Positions 11,277 through 20,897 of a stretch of DNA of 64,000 nucleotides are shown in pieces. The stretch covers positions 18,709,161 through 18,773,160 of the forward strand of contig NC_012873.2 in assembly GCF_000003195.3 (NCBI RefSeq). Direction: 5' to 3'. The stretch's first letter is position 1. Every line of letters starts with the position of its first letter. A program made the position numbers and the translations under genes. Origin of the DNA: Sorghum bicolor. Taxonomy: Eukaryota; Streptophyta; Magnoliopsida; Poales; Poaceae. Under the pieces are notes generated by a model. That model saw only the letters and a program-made list of their open reading frames with translations, was not told where the DNA came from and searched no databases.

Positions 11277-14179
11277 GCCGGTGTTCGTCTCGTCGCACTG
11301 ATCACAGATCTAAAAATCCCATCGCGAGCCGCCACCCGTAGCTCCCTCCATCTCTCGCCGAAGTTTGCAAAAGCTAGGTTTCCGGCGAACTCTCCGGTGA
11401 GTTTTTCCGGCAAAACCATGGCGTCCCGGCGTTAGCCATCACCATGAAGAGGTAGCCCTTGTCATTCTCTTCACCGTAGTATGTCTTTTTGAGCGAATCC
11501 ATTATCGTTTGACTAGTTCCCATCTTCCAGTTTCATCTCCGGCGAGAAACCTCCATTGCTGGCGAGGTTGACCTTGTTTTGCTTGTATTCTTCGTTGCTT
11601 AGGGCCCTTCCGTGGCCTGTCCTGGTCCCACAACACTGGCCAGCGGCGCCCTGGCCAGCGTGACGCCGTGGCCTCGGTTGGCGCCGCCAGGGCACCGGCC
11701 GTGTGCTCGCTCGAGCAGGGCGAGGCCTCGTGCCCTCCCCCACTTGCTACGGCTCGAGCAGGTCCCAGCCGTGACCCGTGGGCTCCTCCGCACTGCAGCT
11801 GCTGCGCCGCCGGCCTGGCCAAGTCCCGGCCGAGCCTCCCTCTCTCCCACGATGTGCAGCAGCAGCAGCTTCCAATGGCTGCGTACGTGAACACGGTGAA
11901 CAAAGGTAGAAGACGACTTAATTACAAGTTTGCCACTGGTCATTAATCCTTCGCCATTTAATCGTTCTAACTCCGTTTCAATTGCGTTAGTTTTGTAACG
12001 TCGCGCTCTACGCAGTAGTGCTAACTTTTATTATGTCATATATTTTTATATATATTTAGTTGAATATTAGATTAATTAATATATGCACCTAAATCTATAA
12101 TTAAAAGCAATATAGAGTTGTAATCATGATTTCTATTGTTTTATGACCATGGCAACGTAAATGACTTGTTAGCGATACTGTTTTCCATGTCCCATGTTTA
12201 TAAATATAATTAGTTTAATTAATTTTTATTGAGTATCATTTTTTATTAATAAAAAAACAATTTAGGTTTACACTTTGGTATTTTTATAATCTAATATTAA
12301 CTTGATTAATGTTAACTTAAATATTTATTAATTATAATTCTTTTAGTTAGACATAAAGTATATAATTAATTTGTTTAATATTTATTTAATGTCTTTCTAG
12401 ATTAAAAGTAACTTATGTTTATAATTTAGATCTTTTATAAATAAATAAATGTTAACATTATTAATATCAACTTAAATGGTTCTTTATTAGTTATAACTTG
12501 TTTAATATAAATGCGACGCATGTTAGGATTTGATTAGCTGCTCTTACTTGCTTTATGTTTTCTAAAATTACAAAGGCGTAAATGGCTTAAATGATATATA
12601 ACCATCTACAATTAAAATATAACTAAAAATTTAACTACGGCTTTTATAATTCAACATAATTTGGTTAATCTAATTAGGATAGTTCTATTAAATGTCTGTC
12701 ATGTTATTTCATCTAATAAAATGTGACCAACGTATAGTCTGTCCTGTCTCTGTTTTGTTGCAAGCCCCAATAGTCGTGTCCGTTTAACAATAGCTCCGTT
12801 CTTAATCGTTCTTGCGTTGTCACGATCGTAGCAATAAGCCGTGTGGTTTAGTACGCTCTTTCTAAGCTTTTCTTTTGACTGATGCTTGTTCTTAGTCGTG
12901 ATTGTTGTTTGTCTGTTTGTGTTGCTTGGTTGCTACGAGTAGAAGAAGCGTGGTTCGTCAACGGTGAAGACCAGGAGCTGAGGACCGACAGTTGCAGTAG
13001 AAGATAAAGATCACAAGAAAGAAGTCAAAGAATTCTGAGCAGATATACACTGGGAATTAAGGCAAGTGCAGACACTGTTTGATCATTTTGAACCTACTCA
13101 TTAATGTCATTTACTTTATATGCATGTGTCCAATGAATGCAAACCCTAAGGATATGACTAGCTTTACTTACTTCCTTGTTCACCTGGGTTATGTATATGG
13201 GTAGTCCAGGCTATACTAGGTTTGCTTAGCTGCTCTACTCATCTTATACACATGCTTAAACAAGAATTACTCTCTACATAACTTGATGCTTAAACTGTGC
13301 TGAACCTTTGGTCACTGCGGTGATGGCGATGTTGGATCCTTACGAGCATCGTGATGATGGTGGTGACAGGGGGAGCGGGTACTGTTGGTGGTCCGGTTTG
13401 CCGGGCGTACCCGTCTCTGCTCTCCGTAAGGACTTAGTCAGAGAGCGGCCCCCTGGGACTTACAGTGCAGCTCCAAGCTATATGGCTCTGGCTTGACTAA
13501 TTAGCAGGACCTCCACTAGTAGGGTGTTACTTTCCGGGTAGGCGTGAGGAAGTAACTTGGGTAATGAATATTAAGTTGTCGGTTGATCGGTACGCCATGG
13601 CTATGGGTATCGACTGCCGAGCGCCCCGGTAAAAACTTGCGAGTGGCATCCTATTAGTTGGACCCTGTGAAAGGTCTCGTAGTGAGACCCTGCCTGCTCA
13701 CCTTGGCAGTGTTTTGGGGAGTCATGACCCCGGGCAAATGGGAATCACGACTTGGAGTGAACGTGCACACCTCTGCAGAGTGTAAAACTGATATATCAGC
13801 CATGCTCACGGTCACGAGCGGCCTAGACCCTCACTTGATGAGCAAATTGGATTCACTGGATACTTGGAGATGGAACTTGGTGAGGTTGCTACCTCGTGTT
13901 TTGGCGGGATGACTATTCCGCGTTGGCAGGATTGCTATCCTGTGTTAATAATTGGGGTTAATCCCTAGACTACTACAATTATTAGGATAGTCATTTAAAA
14001 GATGCTAATTACTACTTGCACTAATTAAGGGTTGGGTTTATGCTACTCATAATTAGTAATAGGTTGTTCTAATAATAGTCATAATTAAAAGTGATCAACT
14101 AAAATGCTACCGCAGTCAAACCAAGTCAGCTTTACCTTGTTTTAAGCCTTGCATGTCATTACTTTCCGTCTGTGCTTGC

Positions 14180-14198
14180 TGAGTTCGACATGAACTCA
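14180..14198 (+). other. LTR hairpin of C (TGAGTTC/GAACTCA)
   Basis: A perfect 7-bp inverted repeat with a 5-base loop lies 316 bp before the LTR end. In the LTRs of A and D the equivalent hairpin has GAGTAC/GTACTC, so one base pair is exchanged in a compensatory way. Confidence 0.6.
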
Positions 14199-14519
14199 CC
14201 CTTGCTATTTCCCCCACACCCCAGTGTGTAGTAAAGTGCTACTCAGAAGGACATAAATGCTATGGAGTTTTCTAGAAGCTTCTGAGAAGTGCTTGGCGTA
14301 CGGAGCCCCCAGTCCACCGTCCCTGAGAAGAATGGAGCCTAAGAAGTTTAGCTACTCTTTCCGCGTACTCTGATGTTTGTAAGTGATAATATAAATATGT
14401 TTTCCGCTATATATAACATTGTTTTCTGATATTTCTATTCTTTTGTTGTATGTGTGGACTTCCTGGGCACACATATGACGACTCTGGTCTTATTTTAAAA
14501 GCCAGGGTGTGACATTATC

Positions 14520-16985
14520 TCAGTCATGAGTAGTGAATGGTTGGAGGAATCAGAGTTTTCCTCTGATGTGATCCGTTTGGACACACCCTCTATAACTATA
14601 CGCTGTGCTTATAATTCTGATCGATTTAATGCTCTCTATAATCCTGTTGTGGGGATCAACATCATGTCTGAATCCTTTGCACTTAAACTATTTAAAAATC
14701 TTGTCTTAACCCCCACAACAAAGGTCATAAAGGAATCTTCAGGACGATTAGTCCCCAGTCTTGGAATTATTAATGTCCTACCTCTTACGGTAGAAGGCTC
14801 CATGGTTCATTTGAACTTCTATATCTTTGATACATGGGACTTCGACCTGTTGATAGGACAACCTTTTAGAAGACTCCTTTATGAAGGTCATACTGGAAAG
14901 CTACACATTTCTTTTGGAAAAACTTTTAAAATCCCAATAATAATTTCACACTCCTTAAACAATAAGGCCGAGTCATATCTTTTGCCTGATCCTATGGAGG
15001 AAGTAAAGGCTGCATCTCTAGAGCTTTTTGATGAACCAGACTTAGAAGACGAAACTCCTTTCTTCACAGAAGAAGAAGACGAACCTTCTGAGCCTGAACC
15101 CTTAGATGAGTTTGCAGAAACACCTAGACCTCCCATAGAGCTTAAAACTTTACCACCCGGTCTTACCTATGCTTTCCTAAACAATAATCCAGAGTTCCCT
15201 GTGATCATTAGCGATAAACTCACTCAGGATCAAACTCTGCGATTAATGACCATTCTTGAGAAACATCACTCAGTTTTTGGCTACTCACTTCAAGATCTTA
15301 CAGGAATCAGTCCTATGATTTGTACCCATCGTATTCCAACAGATCCTTCTGTTACACCCTCTCGAGAACCCCAACGTAGACTTAATAATACTATGAGAGA
15401 GGTAGTTAAAAAGGAAGTTATAAAGTTGCTGCATGCAGGGATTATATATCCTGTGCCGCACAGTGAGTGGGTGAGCCCAGTACAAGTTGTGCCCAAAAAG
15501 GGAGGCATGACAGTTATTATGAATGAAAAGAACGAGCTAATTCCGCAACGCACCGTCACAGGATGGCAGATGTGCATAGACTATAGAAAACTAAATAAAG
15601 CCACGAGAAAGGATCACTTTCCTTTACCTTTTATAGATGAGATGCTAGAGCGGTTAGCAAACCATTCGTTCTTTTGTTTCTTAGATGGATATTCAGGGTA
15701 TCACCAAATCCCGATCCATCCCGATGACCAAAGCAAAACCACTTTTACATGCCCATATGGAACTTATGCTTATCGTAGAATGTCTTTTGGGTTATGTAAT
15801 GCACCAGCTTCTTTTCAAAGATGCATGATGTCTATATTTTCTGATATGATTGAAGAGATTATGGAAGTTTTCATGGATGATTTCTCTATTTATGGAAAAA
15901 CTTTTGATAGTTGTTTTGAAAACTTAGACAAGGTTTTGCAAAGATGTGAAGAAAAGCACTTAATCCTTAATTGGGAAAAATGTCATTTTATGGTTAGGGA
16001 AGGAATAGTGCTAGGACACTTAGTGTCTGAAAGAGGTATTGAGGTAGACAAAGCTAAAATTGAAGTAATTGAACAACTATCTCCACCTATGAATATAAAA
16101 GGAATTCGAAGCTTTCTTGGCCATGCTGGTTTTTATCGTAGATTCATAAAAGATTTTTCATTTATTGCTACACCACTTACTCTTTTGCTAGCCAAGGATG
16201 CTCCTTTCGAATTTGATGATGCATGTCTAACATCTTTCAATTTATTAAAGAAAGCACTCATCTCTGCACCAATCATCCAACCCCCTGATTGGTCGTTGCC
16301 TTTTGAAATTATGTGTGATGCTAGTGATTATGCTGTGGGGGCAGTATTGGGACAAACTAAAAATAAAAAGCATCATGCAATTGCTTATGCCAGTAAAACT
16401 TTGACAGGAGCTCAACTTAACTATGCAACCACTGAAAAAGAGCTTCTGGCTGTTGTCTTTGCCATTGATAAATTTAGATCTTATTTAGTTGGAGCTAAAA
16501 TAATTGTTTACACTGATCATGCTGCACTAAAATATTTGCTCACTAAAAAAGATGCTAAACCTCGCCTGATTAGATGGATCTTATTACTCCAAGAATTTGA
16601 CTTAGAAATAAAAGATAAAAAGGGAGTAGAAAATTCTGTTGCTGATCACTTGTCTAGAATGTATTTTAAGAATCCACAGGAAACCCCCATCAATGATTCA
16701 CTCCGGGACGACATGCTCTACGGGATTAACAGGTCTGACCCCTGGTATGCAGATATTGTTAATTTTATGGTTTCAGGGTATGTACCACCAGGAGCAAACA
16801 AGAAGAAGCTTATTCAAGAAAGTCGTTCACATATATGGGATGAGCCATACCTCTTCCGAGTATGCTCTGATGGCTTACTCAGGAGATGTGTGACCACTGA
16901 GGAAGGATGGAAGATCATCGACAGATGTCATTCATCACCATATGGAGGTCACTATGGAGCATTCCGTACATATTCAAAGATCTAG
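14520..16985 (+). pseudogene. Element B pol: protease-like region, reverse transcriptase, RNase H
   Basis: The frame continues gag of B after C; the first Met is at 14526. The N-terminal ~140 residues have the retropepsin outline, ending in FDLLIGQPF, but where D-T/S-G-A is expected there is NPVVGINIM. An acidic linker follows ([19 protein letters not shown]). RT blocks are [36 protein letters not shown] and [15 protein letters not shown], with catalytic box [10 protein letters not shown] at 15870-15881 intact. RNase H shows [30 protein letters not shown] and [11 protein letters not shown]. The frame stops at a TAG (16983-16985) that splits the integrase zinc-binding region. Confidence 0.9.
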
Positions 16986-17009
16986 CAGTGTGGATTCTAT
17001 TGGCCTACA

Positions 17010-18029
17010 ATGTATGAAGACACGAAGCAATATATCAGAAGATTTGGGCCATGTCAAAGGCACGGAAATATAAATACAAGGGATGCAATGCCACTCACCA
17101 ACAACCTTCAGATTGAGCTCTTTGATGTCTGGGGAATAGACTACATGGGTCCATTTCCTCCATCAAAGAAGTGCGAGTACATCTTGGTGGCAGTTGACTA
17201 TGTCTCCAAGTGGGTAGAGGCATTACCTTGCAAGCATGCCGACAACGTCAGTTCAAAGAGGATGTTCAAAGAAATTATATTTCCAAGATTTGGAGTCCCC
17301 AGAGTAGTGATAAGTGATGGAGGAGCACACTTCATCGACAAACGCTTCAAGCAATATCTATCAAGACATGGAATCCGTCACAACGTCGCTACCCCTTATC
17401 ATCCTCAGACAAGTGGCCAAGCAGAGACTTCCAACAAACAAATCAAGAATATTCTTCAGAAGACAGTAAATGAAATGGGAACGGCGTGGAAAGACAAGTT
17501 ACCTGATGCACTCTGGGCATACCGGACAGCATACAAGACCCCAATTGGAATGTCTCCATACCAATTGGAGTACGGGAAGACTTGCCATCTACCTGTTGAA
17601 CTAGAGTTCAAAGCACACTGGGCCATGAAGAGATGGAATGTGGACCTAGATGTTGCTGGAGATTATAGAAGAATGCAACTATCAGAATTGGAAGAATGGC
17701 GAGAGAAAGCATATCACAATTCAAAGATCTACAAAGAAAGAGTCAAGAGGTGGCATGACAAGAGAATCAAGAAGAAGGAGTTCACACCCGGAGATAAGGT
17801 ATTACTTTTTAATTCCAGGGTGAAGCTTTTCGGGCATGGAAAGCTCTGGAGCAAATGGGATGGACCATTCAAGGTAATTAATTCATCATCCCACGGAGCT
17901 ATCACACTTCAAAATAGCGAAGGTACGTTATTCAAGGTAAATGGTCAACGTCTTAAATTATTTTTAGAGCCCAATGAGGAATTTGAAGAAATAGACGTAG
18001 TCCATTTTTACCTTCCCATGGAGAATTAG
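17010..18029 (+). pseudogene. Element B integrase
   Basis: Same frame as the preceding pol, separated only by the TAG at 16983-16985. The His-rich half of the zinc domain is before the stop ([12 protein letters not shown]) and the Cys half after it, where C-Q-R-H replaces the usual C-X2-C. The core has all three acidic residues: D in [12 protein letters not shown] in ISDGGAHF, E in [10 protein letters not shown]. The C-terminal part has [13 protein letters not shown] and [12 protein letters not shown], the GPY/F-like module. It ends with FHLP-like FYLPMEN. No chromodomain is present, as expected for Athila. Confidence 0.9.
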
Positions 18030-18314
18030 AGCCAGACACTTTTGGTCTGATGGTTTTGGGTCATATATATATATTTCTAAATAATTCCGCATCTAGAAAC
18101 ACGCTCGGAGAAGAGGGCCCACAGAGGGGCTAGAGAGAGGGCGGGCGCCTAGATCAAGTGGGCGGGCGCCCAGCCCCTGTTCCCCCTCGGTCCCGACTTT
18201 CTCTGTTATGGAAAATGCACTTAGGGTGATCCGAATAATCCCTCGGATGGAAAGTTTCCCACGCAAGTCGACGGGAGCAACCCGAACAACCCATAGAGGC
18301 ACCCTTTTGACCCC
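18030..18314 (+). other. Element B intergenic region upstream of the accessory gene
   Basis: It holds a short TA-rich stretch (about 18065-18075) and a GC-rich segment with a repeated GGCGGGCGCC-like word (about 18139-18172). No coding signal is visible. It leads into the TATA box at 18315. Confidence 0.6.
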
Positions 18315-18322
18315 TATATAAA
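18315..18322 (+). promoter_or_regulatory. Internal TATA box of the element B accessory gene
   Basis: CCCCTATATAAACAGACC is a canonical plant TATA context. It lies 112 bp before the ATG of the accessory gene, giving a start site near 18347 and a leader of about 85 bases. The leader contains a 26-bp imperfect tandem duplication (18367-18392 and 18393-18418, 3 mismatches). Confidence 0.65.
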
Positions 18323-18433
18323 CAGACCCCTGACCTCAGTTTTCAAACACCCAGCCACCAAGCTTTCTCTCCTTCAATTAGAGCTTGATTAGCTCTCCTT
18401 CAATTAAAATTTGATTAGTTCCTTGCTGCTCCA

Positions 18434-19063
18434 ATGGCCGAGAAGTACCACGATGATTGGGAAGTCGTCCCCTTCAACCTCAACATGGAGCCTGTGGAAG
18501 ACCCCGATGCCCGTGCTCTCGTCCCGGCCAACACAGAGCGACAGCTAGAAGCCATGCCATTACGCCAACGCAGCTCCGCCCAATCTTACCATGCTCAACC
18601 AGTTCTCACCGCACCACCACAACCCCTACTCCTCAAAGGATCATCATCCAAGACGAAGACCACTATCAAGGTGCCAACTGGCACGAGGATCCTTCCACCT
18701 AGACCCAATGAGAGGGTCGTTGGAGTCAAGACCAACCGGAGCGGCGAGATCAGCAGTATTCACTACACTACAGAGGAGGAAAGGCCTTACTTTGAAGGGA
18801 TTAGAGCATCCAAAGTCCGTTTCATCCCTCCAAAGGCAGCCCCGAAGCACTCTCTCAATGCTTTTGAGACACCTCCCAAGCGTCGCAAGACTATAATGGA
18901 TATTGATGAGGAAGTTCGCAGGCTAGATAGAGTTATCATAGATCTCCAGTCCTCGATTAATTCCCTCACTAGGCAGCTCTCTAACCACAACACCATTATA
19001 CTAGGCCTTAGACAGGATCTTGCCAGTGCCAACAAGAAGATCAAGGAATTAGAGCGCCGCTAA
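18434..19063 (+). CDS. Element B accessory gene, 209-aa coiled-coil protein of unknown function
   Basis: This intact 209-codon frame lies between integrase and the 3' LTR, where Athila elements can carry an env-like gene. I do not recognise its family. The N-terminal ~40 residues are acidic (DDWEVVPFNLNMEPVEDPDA). A Ser/Pro/Gln-rich middle has KTKTTIKVPTGTRILPPRP, and a basic patch PPKRRKT (about 149-155) could be a nuclear signal. The last ~55 residues are a heptad-like coiled coil (IDEEVRRLDRVIIDLQSS to IKELERR). No signal peptide or membrane segment is seen, so I do not call it an envelope. Its own TATA box (18315) and two AATAAA signals (19173, 19191) suggest a separate transcript. It is the only long uninterrupted gene in B. 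Confidence 0.7.
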   Translation: MAEKYHDDWEVVPFNLNMEPVEDPDARALVPANTERQLEAMPLRQRSSAQSYHAQPVLTAPPQPLLLKGSSSKTKTTIKVPTGTRILPPRPNERVVGVKTNRSGEISSIHYTTEEERPYFEGIRASKVRFIPPKAAPKHSLNAFETPPKRRKTIMDIDEEVRRLDRVIIDLQSSINSLTRQLSNHNTIILGLRQDLASANKKIKELERR

Positions 19064-19172
19064 GTTATCTAGATTAGACCTTGAGGCAATGCATCTTAGT
19101 TATCTATCTTTAAATTCAGTTTAGGTTTACTATTATTATCAGTTTGCTATCAGTTTGCTATCAGTCTTTTGT

Positions 19173-19196
19173 AATAAATGCCTCAAGATCAATAAA
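19173..19196 (+). terminator. Poly(A) signals after the accessory gene
   Basis: AATAAA occurs at 19173-19178 and 19191-19196, about 110-130 bp after the stop. A TTA-rich microsatellite follows (about 19200-19214). Upstream there is a short tandem repeat of ATCAGTTTGCT (about 19138-19162). Confidence 0.55.
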
Positions 19197-19214
19197 GAGT
19201 ATTATTATTATTAT

Positions 19215-20094
19215 GTCTTGTGTGTCTCTACTTTATTTTTGTGCAAGAAAGCAGAAAACAAGTATGGGCGAGATCCCTCGACATGCCAAACACACTCCGA
19301 CTACACCACTCCACGATTCAGGTACACACTCTGCACACTTTTACACATACATATATTTTGGATTATGCAGATTATTGTTTCTGACATGATAAAATAAAAA
19401 GATTAAAATATTTCTAATCATGATTAATCTCAATCTATGATATTTCCTGAAAACTAGCAATTATTATAAAATCATTTTAAAACCCTGTGTTACTTAAGTC
19501 AATTGGAATATGTGATGGTAGAGTATGAGTTTCTTATTCTTGATATCATTGTTGCTTGGAGAATTTATTTCAAAATATCCAAATTTCTAGCTACCATCCT
19601 CAGTGTTTCATATGCCTGATAAAACTGAAAATATTAATTATGATTATAAAAGCTATCTGCTCTGTATTGAGTTTGTTCAAAATGTGTTAGACCCTTGTAG
19701 AGAGATTTATCGTGCTCCTAAGATCAAGACATTATTTCAGTAAGATTCACTCTTCCGAAGTATTATTGCATTAGAGGCATGGGCTATGCAAAAATAGAAA
19801 TATTTTGAGGAAATAAAAAGGAGCAAGTGCTCGACAACCTCGCAGAAAAAATGGACAAGTGTCCGGCAGTAGAATTAGGGGTACCTCGGTATCCACTTAA
19901 AAAAAAGAGAGAAAAATGATAGCCCATGGTCCCTCTAATAAGCAATATGCCAGCAAGAGTTGACAAAGATTTTAATTTCCAAAGTCTTTGATCTAAGAGT
20001 ATGACATTTCCCTCCTCGGATCCCGTTTTGATCAGGCAATAAATGCAAAGTAAGTATGCTTGAGAATTTTTGCAAAATAAAACAGCCTCAGTGA
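19215..20094 (+). other. Element B 3' non-coding region, left of D
   Basis: About 0.9 kb of AT-rich sequence without a supported gene. It is interrupted by D and continues at 48030-48302 up to the polypurine-like end and 3' LTR. Confidence 0.75.
20090..20094. repeat. Target-site duplication of element D (left copy)
   Basis: AGTGA precedes TGTAACAG at 20095 and is repeated at 48025-48029 after TGTTACA. Confidence 0.95.
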
Positions 20095-20177
20095 TGTAAC
20101 AGAACCGTCCAATTTATAAGAATTCAAGTGAATTAGCGACCACGGGAGTAGTCAAGCCAATGGACTTGAACCCATAT
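20095..20177 (-). repeat. Element D 3' LTR, distal 83 bp (cut off by E)
   Basis: It matches 43518-43600 of the other LTR. The last five bases, CATAT, are the target site of E and recur at 32564-32568. Confidence 0.93.
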
Positions 20178-20850
20178 TGTTGACACCGTTTTTGGGCACG
20201 TGTCTAGGATGGTAGGATAAGGTGGCAGTACGATGTTTACAAAGTGGGTTGCCGATGAGGATGGTTGCCGATGAGGGAGAAGTTGAACGTGACTAAGTCC
20301 ACAGGCAGTAATATGGTGCCGATGGCTAGATAAGAAAGTCTGCCGATGACTATGGCAAAGGGTCTGCCGATGATGCAAAGAGGGAGTCCGGATGCTGCCG
20401 GTCGTTATGTGGAGGAGTTTCGGTTTGTCACGAGGGATAGTTTTGTTATTTCCTTAATTATTTGCATCGTTTTGTATACGGATTCCGTGTAATTTGGAAT
20501 TCGAGCTCTTTGAGCAGGGTATAAATATAGACCCTAGGGCCTTGTAATAAAGAATCAATCAATGAATCAAACACACGTTTTTACTCATATTCCAGCATTT
20601 ACTTTTCGACGACTTCTTCATACTTTTCCTTTTGTTACGAGTTCTTAGGAATTCGTCGACTTAAGCTCGGCGTGTTCTCAAGTTCCGCGTGAGTACCTCT
20701 TAGCCGTGACATCCGGGCGCATCGCTGTTGTCAGGACTAAAGTATTCGAGTTATCACCTTTGCCGATAGCAAGGTCAAATCGGCTGGCACGCCTTAGCAT
20801 TTGAATCGGGTATTAGCCCTTTGTGTTTGCAGATCAGTTTTGCATCAACA
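20178..20850 (+). repeat. Element E 5' LTR
   Basis: TATAAATA is at 20520-20527 and AATAAA at 20546-20551. The word GCCGAT/ATCGGC recurs, mostly as TGCCGATG. Compared with the 3' LTR, 22 bp are missing just before GAGCAGGG. Confidence 0.93.
20520..20551 (+). promoter_or_regulatory. TATA box and poly(A) signal of the element E LTR
   Basis: TATAAATA (20520-20527) and AATAAA (20546-20551) are only 18 bp apart, so the start site would lie at or after the poly(A) signal. The same pair is in the 3' LTR at 32233-32240 and 32259-32264. Confidence 0.65.
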
Positions 20851-20857
20851 CATCTTT

Positions 20858-20875
20858 TGGCACGCCCAGTGGGAC
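20858..20875 (+). other. Element E primer-binding site
   Basis: TGGCACGCCCAGTGGGAC begins 7 bp after the LTR end, in the usual PBS position and starting with TGG. I do not assign the cognate tRNA. Confidence 0.65.
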
Positions 20876-20897
20876 AGGATTCAAGATCAAGATCAAC

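Larger units (their letters stand above)
10712..14514 (+). mobile_element. Element C: solo LTR of a Tekay-like family
   Basis: The 3,803-bp unit has LTR-like ends: TATAACACTCC (a TGTAACAC start with G changed to A) and GGGTGTGACA. TTATC flanks it on both sides. It holds no PBS, PPT or retroviral gene, so it is a solo LTR left by recombination between two LTRs. Features are a TATATATAT box at 11268-11276, a GC-rich block at about 11320-11870, an AT-rich middle (about 11940-12760) and a hairpin (14180-14198) at the place equivalent to the one in the LTRs of A and D. The open frames inside the GC block have no family resemblance. It interrupts the gag-pol frame of B. Confidence 0.85.

Noticed and set aside
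11502..11946. Several overlapping open frames in solo LTR C
   Set aside because: Six-frame openness is caused by high GC content; no start context, domain or conservation.
18434..19063. Accessory gene of B as an Athila envelope protein
   Set aside because: No signal peptide, transmembrane helix or cysteine pattern; it looks nuclear or cytosolic with a coiled coil.
20823..20897. Upstream ATG of E gag at 20823
   Set aside because: It lies inside the LTR before the primer-binding site; the ATG at 20898 is the better start.
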